A DNA stretch of 64,000 bases from a virus. Positions 15,567 through 22,032 of this stretch are shown piece after piece; within the stretch, counting starts at the first letter, position 1; every line of letters starts with the position of its first letter. Both the position numbers and the translations under genes were made by a program. The stretch spans positions 1 through 64,000 of IMG/VR virus record IMGVR_UViG_3300046170_000287; one strand, given 5' to 3'. The notes below the pieces were generated by a model. The model was not told the origin of the DNA, made no database searches, and worked only from the letters and a program-made list of their open reading frames with translations.

Positions 15567-15575
15567 TATAATAAA
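15538..15575 (+). promoter_or_regulatory. 38-nt promoter-like element, copy 4 (inside a CDS end)
   Basis: ACAAACAAAATACAA, 8 variable bases, GGATAATATAATAAA, ending 7 bp before the ATG at 15583. The element overlaps the 3' end of the preceding gene, yet its two blocks are unchanged, so they seem constrained as DNA or RNA and not only as protein. Confidence 0.65.
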
Positions 15576-15582
15576 CAAATAT

Positions 15583-15771
15583 ATGTATTGCAAATGTGGT
15601 CAAACCGTACACCCAGTACGGATCGAGTTAGGTTATAGAACGTGTGTTCAGTGTTCAACAACTAAAACGTACAGTTATGTGCCTATCATCGAGCACAAGA
15701 CAGGTAATACAATACAAATCGTCAGCCAAGAGGTGAGCGCTTCAGTTCACAGAGCTTGGCGGCGTAAATAG
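15583..15771 (+). CDS. Small zinc-ribbon protein, DksA/TraR-type finger (62 aa)
   Basis: The ATG at 15583 is chosen; an in-frame TTG at 15559 lies within the promoter-like element. Residues 3-24 read YCKCGQ..VRIELGYRTCVQC, i.e. two Cys pairs about 17 residues apart around a PVRIE helix, like the C-terminal finger of DksA/TraR proteins. The coiled coil of DksA is missing. DksA-type proteins bind the RNA polymerase secondary channel; a finger-only protein might do so or simply bind nucleic acid. It directly precedes the RNA loci. Confidence 0.6.
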   Translation: MYCKCGQTVHPVRIELGYRTCVQCSTTKTYSYVPIIEHKTGNTIQIVSQEVSASVHRAWRRK

Positions 15772-15823
15772 CGTGAAGAACAACCACAGCTTGAAATAGT
15801 AGTGCACGGTTGTGAAGCGTAAA

Positions 15824-15988
15824 TAGCTAGACGAGTAGCTTAATTAGGTTAAAGTAGGCGAGAACAGACACCTTGTAACTTTAACACATAAGTGAATTGC
15901 TAGCGGGAACTAGGTCAGGTTAGAGACGCAAGACAGGCTTCGCGACTCAGGCTACCGACGGGTATGAGGTTCGAATCCTCACTAGTTA
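15824..15988 (+). ncRNA. Structured RNA with canonical T arm and tRNA-like acceptor (unassigned)
   Basis: The 3' part has a perfect T arm (TGAGG, loop TTCGAAT, CCTCA, 15965-15981) followed by CTAGTTA (15982-15988). That strand pairs with TAGCTAG at 15824-15830 with one G-U pair, or less well with GAACTAG at 15907. Inside are an 8-bp helix GTTAAAGT/ACTTTAAC (15848-15855 with 15878-15885), a D-arm-like string (TAGCTTAATTAGGTTAAAG), a hairpin CGCAAG/CTTcGCG (15927-15944) and TACC-GACG-GGTA (15953-15964). No normal tRNA with a 7-nt anticodon loop can be folded. A disrupted tRNA, an insert-bearing tRNA or a novel tRNA-like RNA are options. Confidence 0.45.
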
Positions 15989-15992
15989 CAAA

Positions 15993-16071
15993 GGGGGTGA
16001 TATGGTTTTGACGTAGTAAAAAGCCTGCAAAGGAATTACTACGGAAGACAGTTCGATTCTGTCCACCTCCA
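15993..16071 (+). ncRNA. tmRNA-like RNA: tRNA-like domain without visible mRNA-like region
   Basis: A 79-nt RNA. The acceptor stem GGGGGTG (15993-15999) pairs fully with CACCTCC (16064-16070), including G3-U70, with discriminator A73: the alanine identity set. There is no D stem; instead the string ATATGGTTTTGACG matches the D-loop region of tmRNAs (TGG-x-TT-x-GACG). The T arm is GACAG-TTCGATT-CTGTC (16047-16063), preceded by CGGA as in tmRNA. Between lies a perfect 8-bp helix CGTAGTAA/TTACTACG, in the tmRNA H2 position, closed by a 16-nt loop containing CCT-GCAA-AGG. No tag ORF or pseudoknots fit. CTA follows position 73, so CCA must be added. Confidence 0.7.
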
Positions 16072-16092
16072 CTAATTTTAAAACAAGAACAA

Positions 16093-16296
16093 ATGCCAAA
16101 TATGAGTTATTGTCGGTTTGAAAACACCGTCACAGACATGAGAGATTGCATAAATGCGATCGAAGATCGAGAAACAGATGAGCTTAGCAACTATGAAGTT
16201 AATGCTCTTTCAAATTTTTTAGATCTTGCAAGAGAAATTACTAACCTCGAATATGAAATCGAGCAAATACTAGGTGAATATGACAGCAAAAGTTAG
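16093..16296 (+). CDS. Small conserved-looking phage protein (67 aa)
   Basis: Begins MPNMSYCRFENTVTDMRDC and continues as two acidic helices ending EQILGEYDSKS. The SYCRF-x-NT opening is one I recall from many phage hypothetical proteins; function unknown. It is the first gene after the RNA loci and its frame overlaps the next gene by 17 bp. Confidence 0.65.
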   Translation: MPNMSYCRFENTVTDMRDCINAIEDRETDELSNYEVNALSNFLDLAREITNLEYEIEQILGEYDSKS

Positions 16297-16552
16297 ACAA
16301 ATGACAAGTAATAGCTCAGGTAATCCTGTAGCTAATCAATTCGTTATATATACTGATGAAGGTACTTACTTTCAAAGCTATGACAGCGTTATTGCTTTTA
16401 GAGATAATAATCGTAAAATTATACTAGATAATTACCATTGGGATTACTCACGTACTACAGGTAAATACCGTAATCAATTTTTAGGTGAAGGTATTGTAGA
16501 TACAAGAGCTAAGATAGAATCAGGTGAGTATGAACTAGCAGATCTTAACTAG
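16280..16552 (+). CDS. Small phage protein with a FQSYDS/WDYSRTT core (90 aa)
   Basis: The ATG at 16280 is preferred over a GTG at 16274. The core NPVANQFVIYTDEGTYFQSY followed by IILDNYHWDYSRTTGKYRNQ resembles a small phage domain that I believe is listed as a DUF, with no known activity. It is a compact beta domain. Element copy 5 begins just after its stop. Confidence 0.65.
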   Translation: MTAKVRQMTSNSSGNPVANQFVIYTDEGTYFQSYDSVIAFRDNNRKIILDNYHWDYSRTTGKYRNQFLGEGIVDTRAKIESGEYELADLN

Positions 16553-16554
16553 TT

Positions 16555-16592
16555 ACAAACAAAAAACAAACACTAACGGATAATATAATAAA
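16555..16592 (+). promoter_or_regulatory. 38-nt promoter-like element, copy 5
   Basis: ACAAACAAAAAACAA, 8 variable bases, GGATAATATAATAAA, ending 8 bp before the ATG at 16601. Same spacing as the other four copies. It starts within 3 bp of the stop of the preceding gene. Confidence 0.65.
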
Positions 16593-16600
16593 ATAAAATT

Positions 16601-16849
16601 ATGAAAAGACTTACACTTTACGAAAGACTAAAGCCCGAAGTTAAAGGCGCTTTACTATCAAACATGGCTAAATATGAAGGTACTATCACAAGTATCATTG
16701 AAAAGCTTAGCAACGAAACATTTTATTCTAATCTAACAATCAGTGACATTAGCTCATTATATACATTTTCAGATATAGAACTTATTAAAGTTTCTGCTTG
16801 GGATTTTAAATACGGCGATAACATTCTAACATCTAAAGACTATGAATAA
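16601..16849 (+). CDS. Small early protein (82 aa), unknown
   Basis: MKRLTLYERLKPEVKGALLS then an alpha-helical region (NMAKYEGTITSIIEKLS) and a mixed end. It follows element copy 5 directly. No known motif; overlaps the next gene by 8 bp. Confidence 0.6.
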   Translation: MKRLTLYERLKPEVKGALLSNMAKYEGTITSIIEKLSNETFYSNLTISDISSLYTFSDIELIKVSAWDFKYGDNILTSKDYE

Positions 16850-17051
16850 AGATATAAAAGAAAGAGCTAGACATAAAGCTTTTGCAAAGATAAGCTTTTT
16901 AGAGCTAGAAAACAGAACTTACATAAGAGATATTAAAGCAGGTGGCACAGGTAGATTATCAGCTGATTTACTAAAACGCTGCTTAAGCTCTAATAAAAAT
17001 GAATTACTAACGTGGCAGTACATTGCTAAACTAATAGAAACAGATGAATAA
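16842..17051 (+). CDS. Small early protein (69 aa), unknown
   Basis: A basic helical 69-aa protein (KERARHKAFAKISFLELENR, then LSADLLKRCLSSNKNELL). Overlaps both neighbours by 8 bp, so translation may be coupled. No family recognised. Confidence 0.6.
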   Translation: MNKDIKERARHKAFAKISFLELENRTYIRDIKAGGTGRLSADLLKRCLSSNKNELLTWQYIAKLIETDE

Positions 17052-17496
17052 AACACTAACACAAGAATTAATAGAACAAAAACTAGAAGAAAAAGGCTGG
17101 AAATTAACTCACGCTGAAAATATGACTTATGATCAAATGTCTGAAAAAGTACTTGATTACTACAATGTAGAGCTTACAAACAGGTTTGATAATAAATGCC
17201 AATACTATATATATACCGAATCAACTAGAGATGGCTATGAAGTATGGGTTGCAGCAGAAGATGTAAAAAATGTGTGTATATCAGAAGATGTATACTACTA
17301 CGACAGTGATATTCATGATGCGCTAATTGATGCGATAAAAGACGAGCTCTCACCTATTTATGTAGACGACACTGAAGCTGAATATATTAGCTATGCTATT
17401 GAAGAATTATATGACTATTTATACGACATAAAACTACAAGAAACTGAAACAGAGCTTGAAGATGAAGGTTACGAGTGGCCTAAAGTTGAAGCATAA
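17044..17496 (+). CDS. Acidic early protein (150 aa), unknown
   Basis: A very acidic 150-aa protein rich in Asp, Glu and Tyr (KNVCISEDVYYYDSDIHD, then DDTEAEYISYAIEELYDYLYD). The charge pattern recalls DNA-mimic or inhibitor proteins of phages, but no specific relation can be claimed. The next feature is tRNA-Gln, 7 bp after the stop. Confidence 0.6.
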   Translation: MNKTLTQELIEQKLEEKGWKLTHAENMTYDQMSEKVLDYYNVELTNRFDNKCQYYIYTESTRDGYEVWVAAEDVKNVCISEDVYYYDSDIHDALIDAIKDELSPIYVDDTEAEYISYAIEELYDYLYDIKLQETETELEDEGYEWPKVEA

Positions 17497-17503
17497 TAAC
17501 AAA

Positions 17504-17576
17504 TGACTCATGGTGTAATTGGTAACACGTCTGGTTTTGGTCCAGAAGAGTTCAGGTTCGAGACCTGATGAGTCAA
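17504..17576 (+). tRNA. tRNA-Gln (anticodon TTG)
   Basis: A complete 73-nt cloverleaf. Acceptor TGACTCA/TGAGTCA, D arm GTGTAATTGGTAACAC, anticodon arm TCTGG-TTTTGGT-CCAGA with anticodon TTG, T arm TCAGG-TTCGAGA-CCTGA, discriminator A at 17576. CCA is not encoded. It reads CAA, a frequent codon in this A-rich genome. Its 3' flank CTAATTTTAAAA matches that of the tmRNA-like RNA. Confidence 0.95.
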
Positions 17577-17595
17577 CTAATTTTAAAATAAATAA

Positions 17596-17826
17596 ATGAC
17601 AGAAGAAGAAATGGAAAATATAGCAGATCTAGTAGTAAAAAAACTAGTTAAGCTACAACAAGATGGTGAAATATATTTAGGTTTAGCTCAAGAAGATTTA
17701 ATATTATCTGAAATAGCTAGACTTACAACTCTATTGTCATCACACGAAGAGCAAGAGCATTATGAAGCTGCTGCTATTATACACAATAAAATAAAACACT
17801 TAGAAAACAAATTAAAAAACTTATGA
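17596..17826 (+). CDS. Small helical protein with UVR-like motif (76 aa)
   Basis: The C-terminal half (SEIARLTTLLSSHEEQEHYE then AAAIIHNKIKHLENKL) matches the UVR motif pattern: two helices with YEAAAIIHNKIKHLE, as in UvrB, UvrC, ClpC and McsA, where it mediates protein pairing. The N-terminal half is an acidic helix. It could modulate UvrABC or Clp proteins of the host. It overlaps the ligase start by 4 bp. Confidence 0.55.
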   Translation: MTEEEMENIADLVVKKLVKLQQDGEIYLGLAQEDLILSEIARLTTLLSSHEEQEHYEAAAIIHNKIKHLENKLKNL

Positions 17827-18650
17827 TAAAACCAATGCTTGCACACAAGGTCGGTAAAAAAGAAGTCGACTGGTCTGCAAAGAATTTTATACAACCAAAG
17901 CTTGACGGCGTGCGTTGTATATTTACTAAAGACGGCGCGTACTCTCGTACCGGTAAACAATTTAAAAACGTAGCTCATCTTGAAGAAGATCTTGAAGACT
18001 TTTTTAATGACAACCCTAATTCAATACTTGACGGTGAGTTGTATAATCACGATCTAAAGCATGATTTTGAAAAGATCATATCTTTGGTCAGAAAACAAAA
18101 ACCAACAGACGAGAATCGGTTTGAAGCTGGTAATCTTGTACAATACCACGTGTATGATACTATATGGGACGGTGTTACATATGAAGATCGTTACAATTGG
18201 CTAAGAATGAACTTGCCAATATACAAAACTATGACACTTATTGCTAATACTACAGTTGATAGTATTGGTGAAGCTAAAATGCTTCATGACGTACACTTGG
18301 CAAAAGGCTACGAAGGTTCTATGCTGCGTACAAATGGATTGTATGAGCAAAAACGATCATACAACTTACAGAAGTTTAAAGACTTTCATGACACTGAAGC
18401 TACAATTGTAGGCTATGAAGCAGGTAAAGGTAAATTTACAGGTCTTATTGGCAAGTTTTTTATGCAAGATGATGACGGTAATAAATTTGGCTGTCCAATC
18501 GGTAAAGGTTACAACTTTGCAGATCGTAAAGTAATACTTGACAATATACACGACTATATTGGTCAAAGAGCTACTTTTACGTACTTTCAACGTACAAATG
18601 CAGGTAGTTACAGGCACCCATTATTTAAAACAATTAGAAACTATGAGTAA
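17823..18650 (+). CDS. ATP-dependent DNA ligase
   Basis: The 275-aa enzyme has the adenylation motif FIQPKLDGVRCIF (active Lys near residue 26), motif III-like ILDGELYNHD, motif IV YEGSMLR and motif V LQKFKDF, then an OB-fold (about residues 190-275, ending RHPLFKTIRNYE). It is a minimal ligase without accessory domains, comparable to T7-like and Chlorella-virus-type ligases. It seals nicks in replication and recombination. It lies between the UVR-like gene and two tiny genes, all overlapping. Confidence 0.92.
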   Translation: MIKPMLAHKVGKKEVDWSAKNFIQPKLDGVRCIFTKDGAYSRTGKQFKNVAHLEEDLEDFFNDNPNSILDGELYNHDLKHDFEKIISLVRKQKPTDENRFEAGNLVQYHVYDTIWDGVTYEDRYNWLRMNLPIYKTMTLIANTTVDSIGEAKMLHDVHLAKGYEGSMLRTNGLYEQKRSYNLQKFKDFHDTEATIVGYEAGKGKFTGLIGKFFMQDDDGNKFGCPIGKGYNFADRKVILDNIHDYIGQRATFTYFQRTNAGSYRHPLFKTIRNYE

Positions 18651-18729
18651 ATTAATATGGAAATTATATCATGAGAATATGATATCAGACGAAGTAGTAG
18701 GAATTTTATTAGATAAACTATATGAGTAG
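18643..18729 (+). CDS. Tiny protein (28 aa)
   Basis: ATG at 18643 inside the ligase stop region; product MSKLIWKLYHENMISDEVVG continuing to LDKLYE. A single amphipathic helix with an SP-free start. The chain of overlaps (8 bp upstream and downstream) supports translation, but its size keeps it uncertain. Confidence 0.4.
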   Translation: MSKLIWKLYHENMISDEVVGILLDKLYE

Positions 18730-18847
18730 ACTAAAGACGTATAAGCATTTAATTGCAACCGATGCATTCGGTATAAGAACCAAAATTAAGAATTTTGTTA
18801 AACCAAGGGTGACAAAAGCCCTTAAAGGTAATAAAGTAAGAGGCTAA
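18722..18847 (+). CDS. Small basic protein (41 aa)
   Basis: ATG at 18722, TAA at 18845-18847; product starts MSRLKTYKHLIATDAFGIRT and ends KALKGNKVRG, very basic. Its stop shares a base with the next ATG (TAATG). Function unknown. Confidence 0.5.
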   Translation: MSRLKTYKHLIATDAFGIRTKIKNFVKPRVTKALKGNKVRG

Positions 18848-19461
18848 TGTCACATGACAGAAATATAAAATGGTTAAATGATAGGCATGTTATTTACAGG
18901 AGAGATCCAGTAAGTGACGTGCCTACCGTTGAAACCGCTCATTACAAATACTATGAAGATGGTACACACGAGTGTTATCACTTGTTTAATAGCAAGGCTA
19001 AGATAACTACGTACAGGTCTTTGAAGTGGCATTTTTATGTTTTATATTTTCTTAATCAAGATAAAGGTTTGTTACCTACAAATGTATATGAATTTATAGC
19101 TGACAAAGAAAACGGTTTTGTAACATTTTTTATAAGTGATAGAAAACTACAAGCTATGATAGATGATGTATTTCAAAATGGTGGCGAACCACCTGTAAAT
19201 AAAAAACGTAAAATACTATTTAAAGACTATAGCGGTTTAACACCTAATGAAAAAATGAGTATAGTAGGCACGTTGATTGGTAGATCTAGTCGCGTAGACG
19301 GTGAAGCAATTTACCAATGCATGCTAGATATAAATGATTATGGCAAAAAAATAACGTGGAGCAGAGTAGCGGGTCTACTTAATTGTTCTACTAGAACTAT
19401 TCAACGTAATATTAACGATGCTTTAAAGCAAGAAAAACAAATATTAAATGAAGAAATATAA
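18847..19461 (+). CDS. HTH protein next to sigma factor (204 aa), putative regulator
   Basis: The C-terminal 50 residues contain a clear helix-turn-helix: ITWSRVAGLLNCSTRTIQRN. The N-terminal half is mixed and has no known domain. It overlaps the sigma-factor gene by 14 bp. A role as transcription regulator or sigma partner is likely from context; a replication-initiator role is the alternative. Confidence 0.6.
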   Translation: MSHDRNIKWLNDRHVIYRRDPVSDVPTVETAHYKYYEDGTHECYHLFNSKAKITTYRSLKWHFYVLYFLNQDKGLLPTNVYEFIADKENGFVTFFISDRKLQAMIDDVFQNGGEPPVNKKRKILFKDYSGLTPNEKMSIVGTLIGRSSRVDGEAIYQCMLDINDYGKKITWSRVAGLLNCSTRTIQRNINDALKQEKQILNEEI

Positions 19462-20203
19462 TGTACAAAACTATATAAGGTATAAAAATGATCTTAAAAA
19501 ATCTATGCCTGAAGAAAAGTTTTATGATTATTACACAAGAGACGAACTTATAATAAAGTTTATGCCACTTGTAGAAAATCTAGCTCGTAAGTTTTCAACA
19601 ACACAGCAAGCATCAGGCGTATTAAGTATTAATGATCTTATACAGATCGGCGCAGAAGGTTTAATAAAAGCTGTAGACAAGCTTGATTGGCTAATGTTAG
19701 CTGACTCAGAAGACATAGAAAAAACATTAAAGTCGTTCTTTGCAAAACGAATAAAAGGCATTATTAGAAGACGTATAGACATGGCTCGCGGCGGTATGCG
19801 TATACCAGAGCATAAGCTAAATGAAATACGTAAAAATCCTAAAGACAAGAAAATGGTTGAAATATTTTTCAACAGTATGTTTTTAAGTATAGATGCTAGA
19901 GTTACTAATGACGACGAAGAAAATATGATGTATCAAATAGCAGACGACTCAGAGCCTTATAATATTCAGCTCATGAACGTTTATTTAAAAAGCTTGATGC
20001 AAAAATACTTAAATAAAAACGAATATGAAGTGTTAAGACTTAGTTATGGTCTTGACTGTGACAAGCATTCTGCTAATGAAATTGCGGCTAAACTTAAAAT
20101 CAAAGGATCAGGCGCTTACGTGCGTGTTTCAGAGCTAAAAAAGCAAGCTGTACAAGCATTAATCGACAATGTTGATCACTCGCAAGTGCTTGACTTTGTA
20201 TAA
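19448..20203 (+). CDS. RNA polymerase sigma-70 family factor
   Basis: A 251-aa sigma factor. Region 2 is visible as FMPLVENLARKFS, then INDLIQIGAEGLIKAVDKLD (2.1-2.2) and RIKGIIRRRIDMARGGMRIP; region 4 reads NKNEYEVLRLSYGLDCDKHS then ANEIAAKLKIKGSGAYVRVS, an HTH. It should redirect host RNA polymerase to phage promoters, likely middle or late. The AAGTGA/TATA motif and the 38-nt element are candidate targets. It has region 2 and 4 but no region 1.1. Confidence 0.9.
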   Translation: MKKYNVQNYIRYKNDLKKSMPEEKFYDYYTRDELIIKFMPLVENLARKFSTTQQASGVLSINDLIQIGAEGLIKAVDKLDWLMLADSEDIEKTLKSFFAKRIKGIIRRRIDMARGGMRIPEHKLNEIRKNPKDKKMVEIFFNSMFLSIDARVTNDDEENMMYQIADDSEPYNIQLMNVYLKSLMQKYLNKNEYEVLRLSYGLDCDKHSANEIAAKLKIKGSGAYVRVSELKKQAVQALIDNVDHSQVLDFV

Positions 20204-20266
20204 GTTATAAATGTAAATCATTAAATCAATGTGTAATTATATTAATATACCAAAACAATAAACCAT

Positions 20267-20809
20267 ATGACCATAAATGAAAAACTGGCTACAATCCAGA
20301 CAAAGTTTAAATCTAAAAAATCAAGATTTAACTCATTCGGCAAATACTACTTCAGATCAGCCGAAGACATTCTCGAAGCAACAAAACCCTACCTATTAGA
20401 GTTAGGAGTATCAGTAACGATTAATGAAGAACTAGTCGATAACCACGTTATGCCTATAATGAAAACAACTGCAACTGTATCGGATGGCGAAAATGCTATA
20501 CACGCTACAGCTTTAGTTGGTGTTGACATTAATCAAAAAGGTATGCAAACACCTCAACAGTTCGGTTCTGCTTCGAGCTACGGTAAGAAATATGCCTTAG
20601 GCAATTTATTTCTAATCGACGACACTCAAGACAGCGATGCTGTTAATACACACGGTAAAGCACCAAAAGCAAAAAACACATTAACCTCTACAAAAGATCC
20701 AGCTTTTTCAAAAGCTAGAGCCTATTTAAAATCAGGAGGCAAGTTAGATGCTATAAAAGCTAAATATGCCTTATCTAAGGAAGTTGAGGCCGAATTAAAT
20801 ACTCTATAA
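20267..20809 (+). CDS. ERF-family single-strand annealing recombinase
   Basis: A 180-aa protein with the ERF core: NSFGKYYFRSAEDILEATKP, then FGSASSYGKKYALGNLFLID, matching the pattern in which GSA..YGRRYAL is diagnostic. ERF proteins form rings that anneal homologous ssDNA. Lys/Pro-rich and DxD-containing C-terminus follows. The next gene is a RecE-like nuclease overlapping by one base, giving the usual nuclease-annealase pair. Confidence 0.9.
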   Translation: MTINEKLATIQTKFKSKKSRFNSFGKYYFRSAEDILEATKPYLLELGVSVTINEELVDNHVMPIMKTTATVSDGENAIHATALVGVDINQKGMQTPQQFGSASSYGKKYALGNLFLIDDTQDSDAVNTHGKAPKAKNTLTSTKDPAFSKARAYLKSGGKLDAIKAKYALSKEVEAELNTL

Positions 20810-21534
20810 TGAAAGACGTATTAAAAAAGCTAGAAAATGACGAACACTATTATGGTAAATTTGGAAAACAATACCTTAGTAATTCTGATATTTCTACGTT
20901 ACTTACAAATCCTTTAGCGCTTGGTCAACCATCAAAGCAAATACCAGCTTTCTTGGTTGGCGGGTACTTTCACACGGCTATACTCGAACCTGAAAAACTT
21001 AAGAAGTTTAAAATAGTAGAGTCAACCACAAGAAATACTAAAGCGTATAAAGAGATATCTGGCGGTGAAATGTGTTTACTACAACACGAAGTAGATAAGA
21101 TCGATCTAATGACTGAAAAGGTATTAGCAAACGATATGTGTAGAGATCTTATACGCGGAATAAATGTAGAATACGAACGACCAGGTATTGCAGAGCTTGA
21201 AGGTTTAAATTGGAAAGGCAAAGCAGATATAGTAAACCATGATGAAAAACTTATTATTGATCTTAAAACAACAGCAGATCTAAATAAGTTTAAGTGGTCT
21301 GCATCTAAGTACAATTACGATTCGCAAGCTTACATATACAGTAAGTTATTTGGTTATGAATTTGTTTTCATAGCTATAGATAAAACAACGCATCAAATAG
21401 GTATATTCGACTGTTCTCCACAATTTTATGAGAGAGGAGCTGATAAAGTTCAACGAGCATCAGAACAATATAAACTATTTTATCAATCCGAGGATTTTGA
21501 TCCTCAACAATTTTTTATTAATCAAACCCTATAA
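20809..21534 (+). CDS. PD-(D/E)XK exonuclease, RecE/ExoVIII-like
   Basis: A 241-aa nuclease. The catalytic core is NWKGKADIVNHDEKLIIDLKTT (Asp of KAD and D-L-K, near residues 140-160), followed by YDSQAYIYSKLFG (QxxxY motif). The N-terminus (SNSDISTLLTNP) is the standard start of this DUF3799-like family. It probably makes 3' overhangs for the ERF partner directly upstream. Confidence 0.88.
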   Translation: MKDVLKKLENDEHYYGKFGKQYLSNSDISTLLTNPLALGQPSKQIPAFLVGGYFHTAILEPEKLKKFKIVESTTRNTKAYKEISGGEMCLLQHEVDKIDLMTEKVLANDMCRDLIRGINVEYERPGIAELEGLNWKGKADIVNHDEKLIIDLKTTADLNKFKWSASKYNYDSQAYIYSKLFGYEFVFIAIDKTTHQIGIFDCSPQFYERGADKVQRASEQYKLFYQSEDFDPQQFFINQTL

Positions 21535-21538
21535 ACAA

Positions 21539-21718
21539 ATGGCAAGAACCAGAAAAAACCAAACAAAAGTATGCAGTGTAACAGGATTAGAAACTAGCAT
21601 AAACAACTTTTACAAAAACCAAACACACGTTAAAGCTGTAGATAATCTACGTCGTAACAGTAATGCTACTAAAGATCAGATGCAGCGCATGTTTAATCAA
21701 TTAAATTCTTACGTATAA
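21539..21718 (+). CDS. Small basic protein (59 aa) between exonuclease and SSB genes
   Basis: The ATG at 21539 follows a leader TATAAACAA. Product MARTRKNQTKVCSVTGLETS then INNFYKNQTHVKAVDNLRR: Lys/Arg/Asn-rich, helical. It may bind DNA or a recombination partner. Its stop overlaps the next ATG by one base. Confidence 0.6.
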   Translation: MARTRKNQTKVCSVTGLETSINNFYKNQTHVKAVDNLRRNSNATKDQMQRMFNQLNSYV

Positions 21719-22023
21719 TGGCAAGTATAATTAAAGCTAGTATTAACCTTAATGATATACCTAAAGATAAAATTATCATAGGTAAAAAAGGTAAATACTT
21801 ACCTATAACAATAACGATTAATGATGAAGTCGATCAGTTCGGCAATCAAGGCCCTATTGTTGTAGCGCAATCAAAAGAAGAGCGTGAGTCTAAAACAGCT
21901 AAAACCTACCTAGGTAACGTTCAAGTTGTATGGACTAACGGCGACAATGTTGCAACTGCGCCACGTGATGACCAACCGCAACGAGCAACACCAGCAGCAG
22001 CTGAGGTAGATTTACCATTTTAA
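21718..22023 (+). CDS. SSB-like protein with acidic DLPF tip
   Basis: A 101-aa protein with an OB-like beta region (residues 5-75: IKASINLNDIP..KIIIGKKGKYLPITITINDE), a flexible Pro/Gln/Ala linker, and the last residues EVDLPF. A terminal DxPF acidic tip is the hallmark of bacterial and phage SSBs, which recruit partners through it. It sits between the recombination nuclease and the primase-helicase, as expected. Confidence 0.75.
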   Translation: MASIIKASINLNDIPKDKIIIGKKGKYLPITITINDEVDQFGNQGPIVVAQSKEERESKTAKTYLGNVQVVWTNGDNVATAPRDDQPQRATPAAAEVDLPF

Positions 22024-22032
22024 TTAAATTAA

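Noticed and set aside
15772-15990. A small group I intron in a tRNA
   Set aside because: The insert is too short and I could not find the P, Q, R and S core elements.
15993-16071. Reading this RNA as an ordinary tRNA (e.g. Cys or Ala) of 79 nt
   Set aside because: No D stem, and the middle forms an 8-bp helix with a 16-nt loop, not a 5-bp stem with a 7-nt loop. The 5' string fits tmRNA better.
15770-16071. A permuted two-piece tmRNA
   Set aside because: In permuted genes the 3' acceptor piece comes before the 5' piece. Here 5' and 3' acceptor strands are in normal order within 79 nt.
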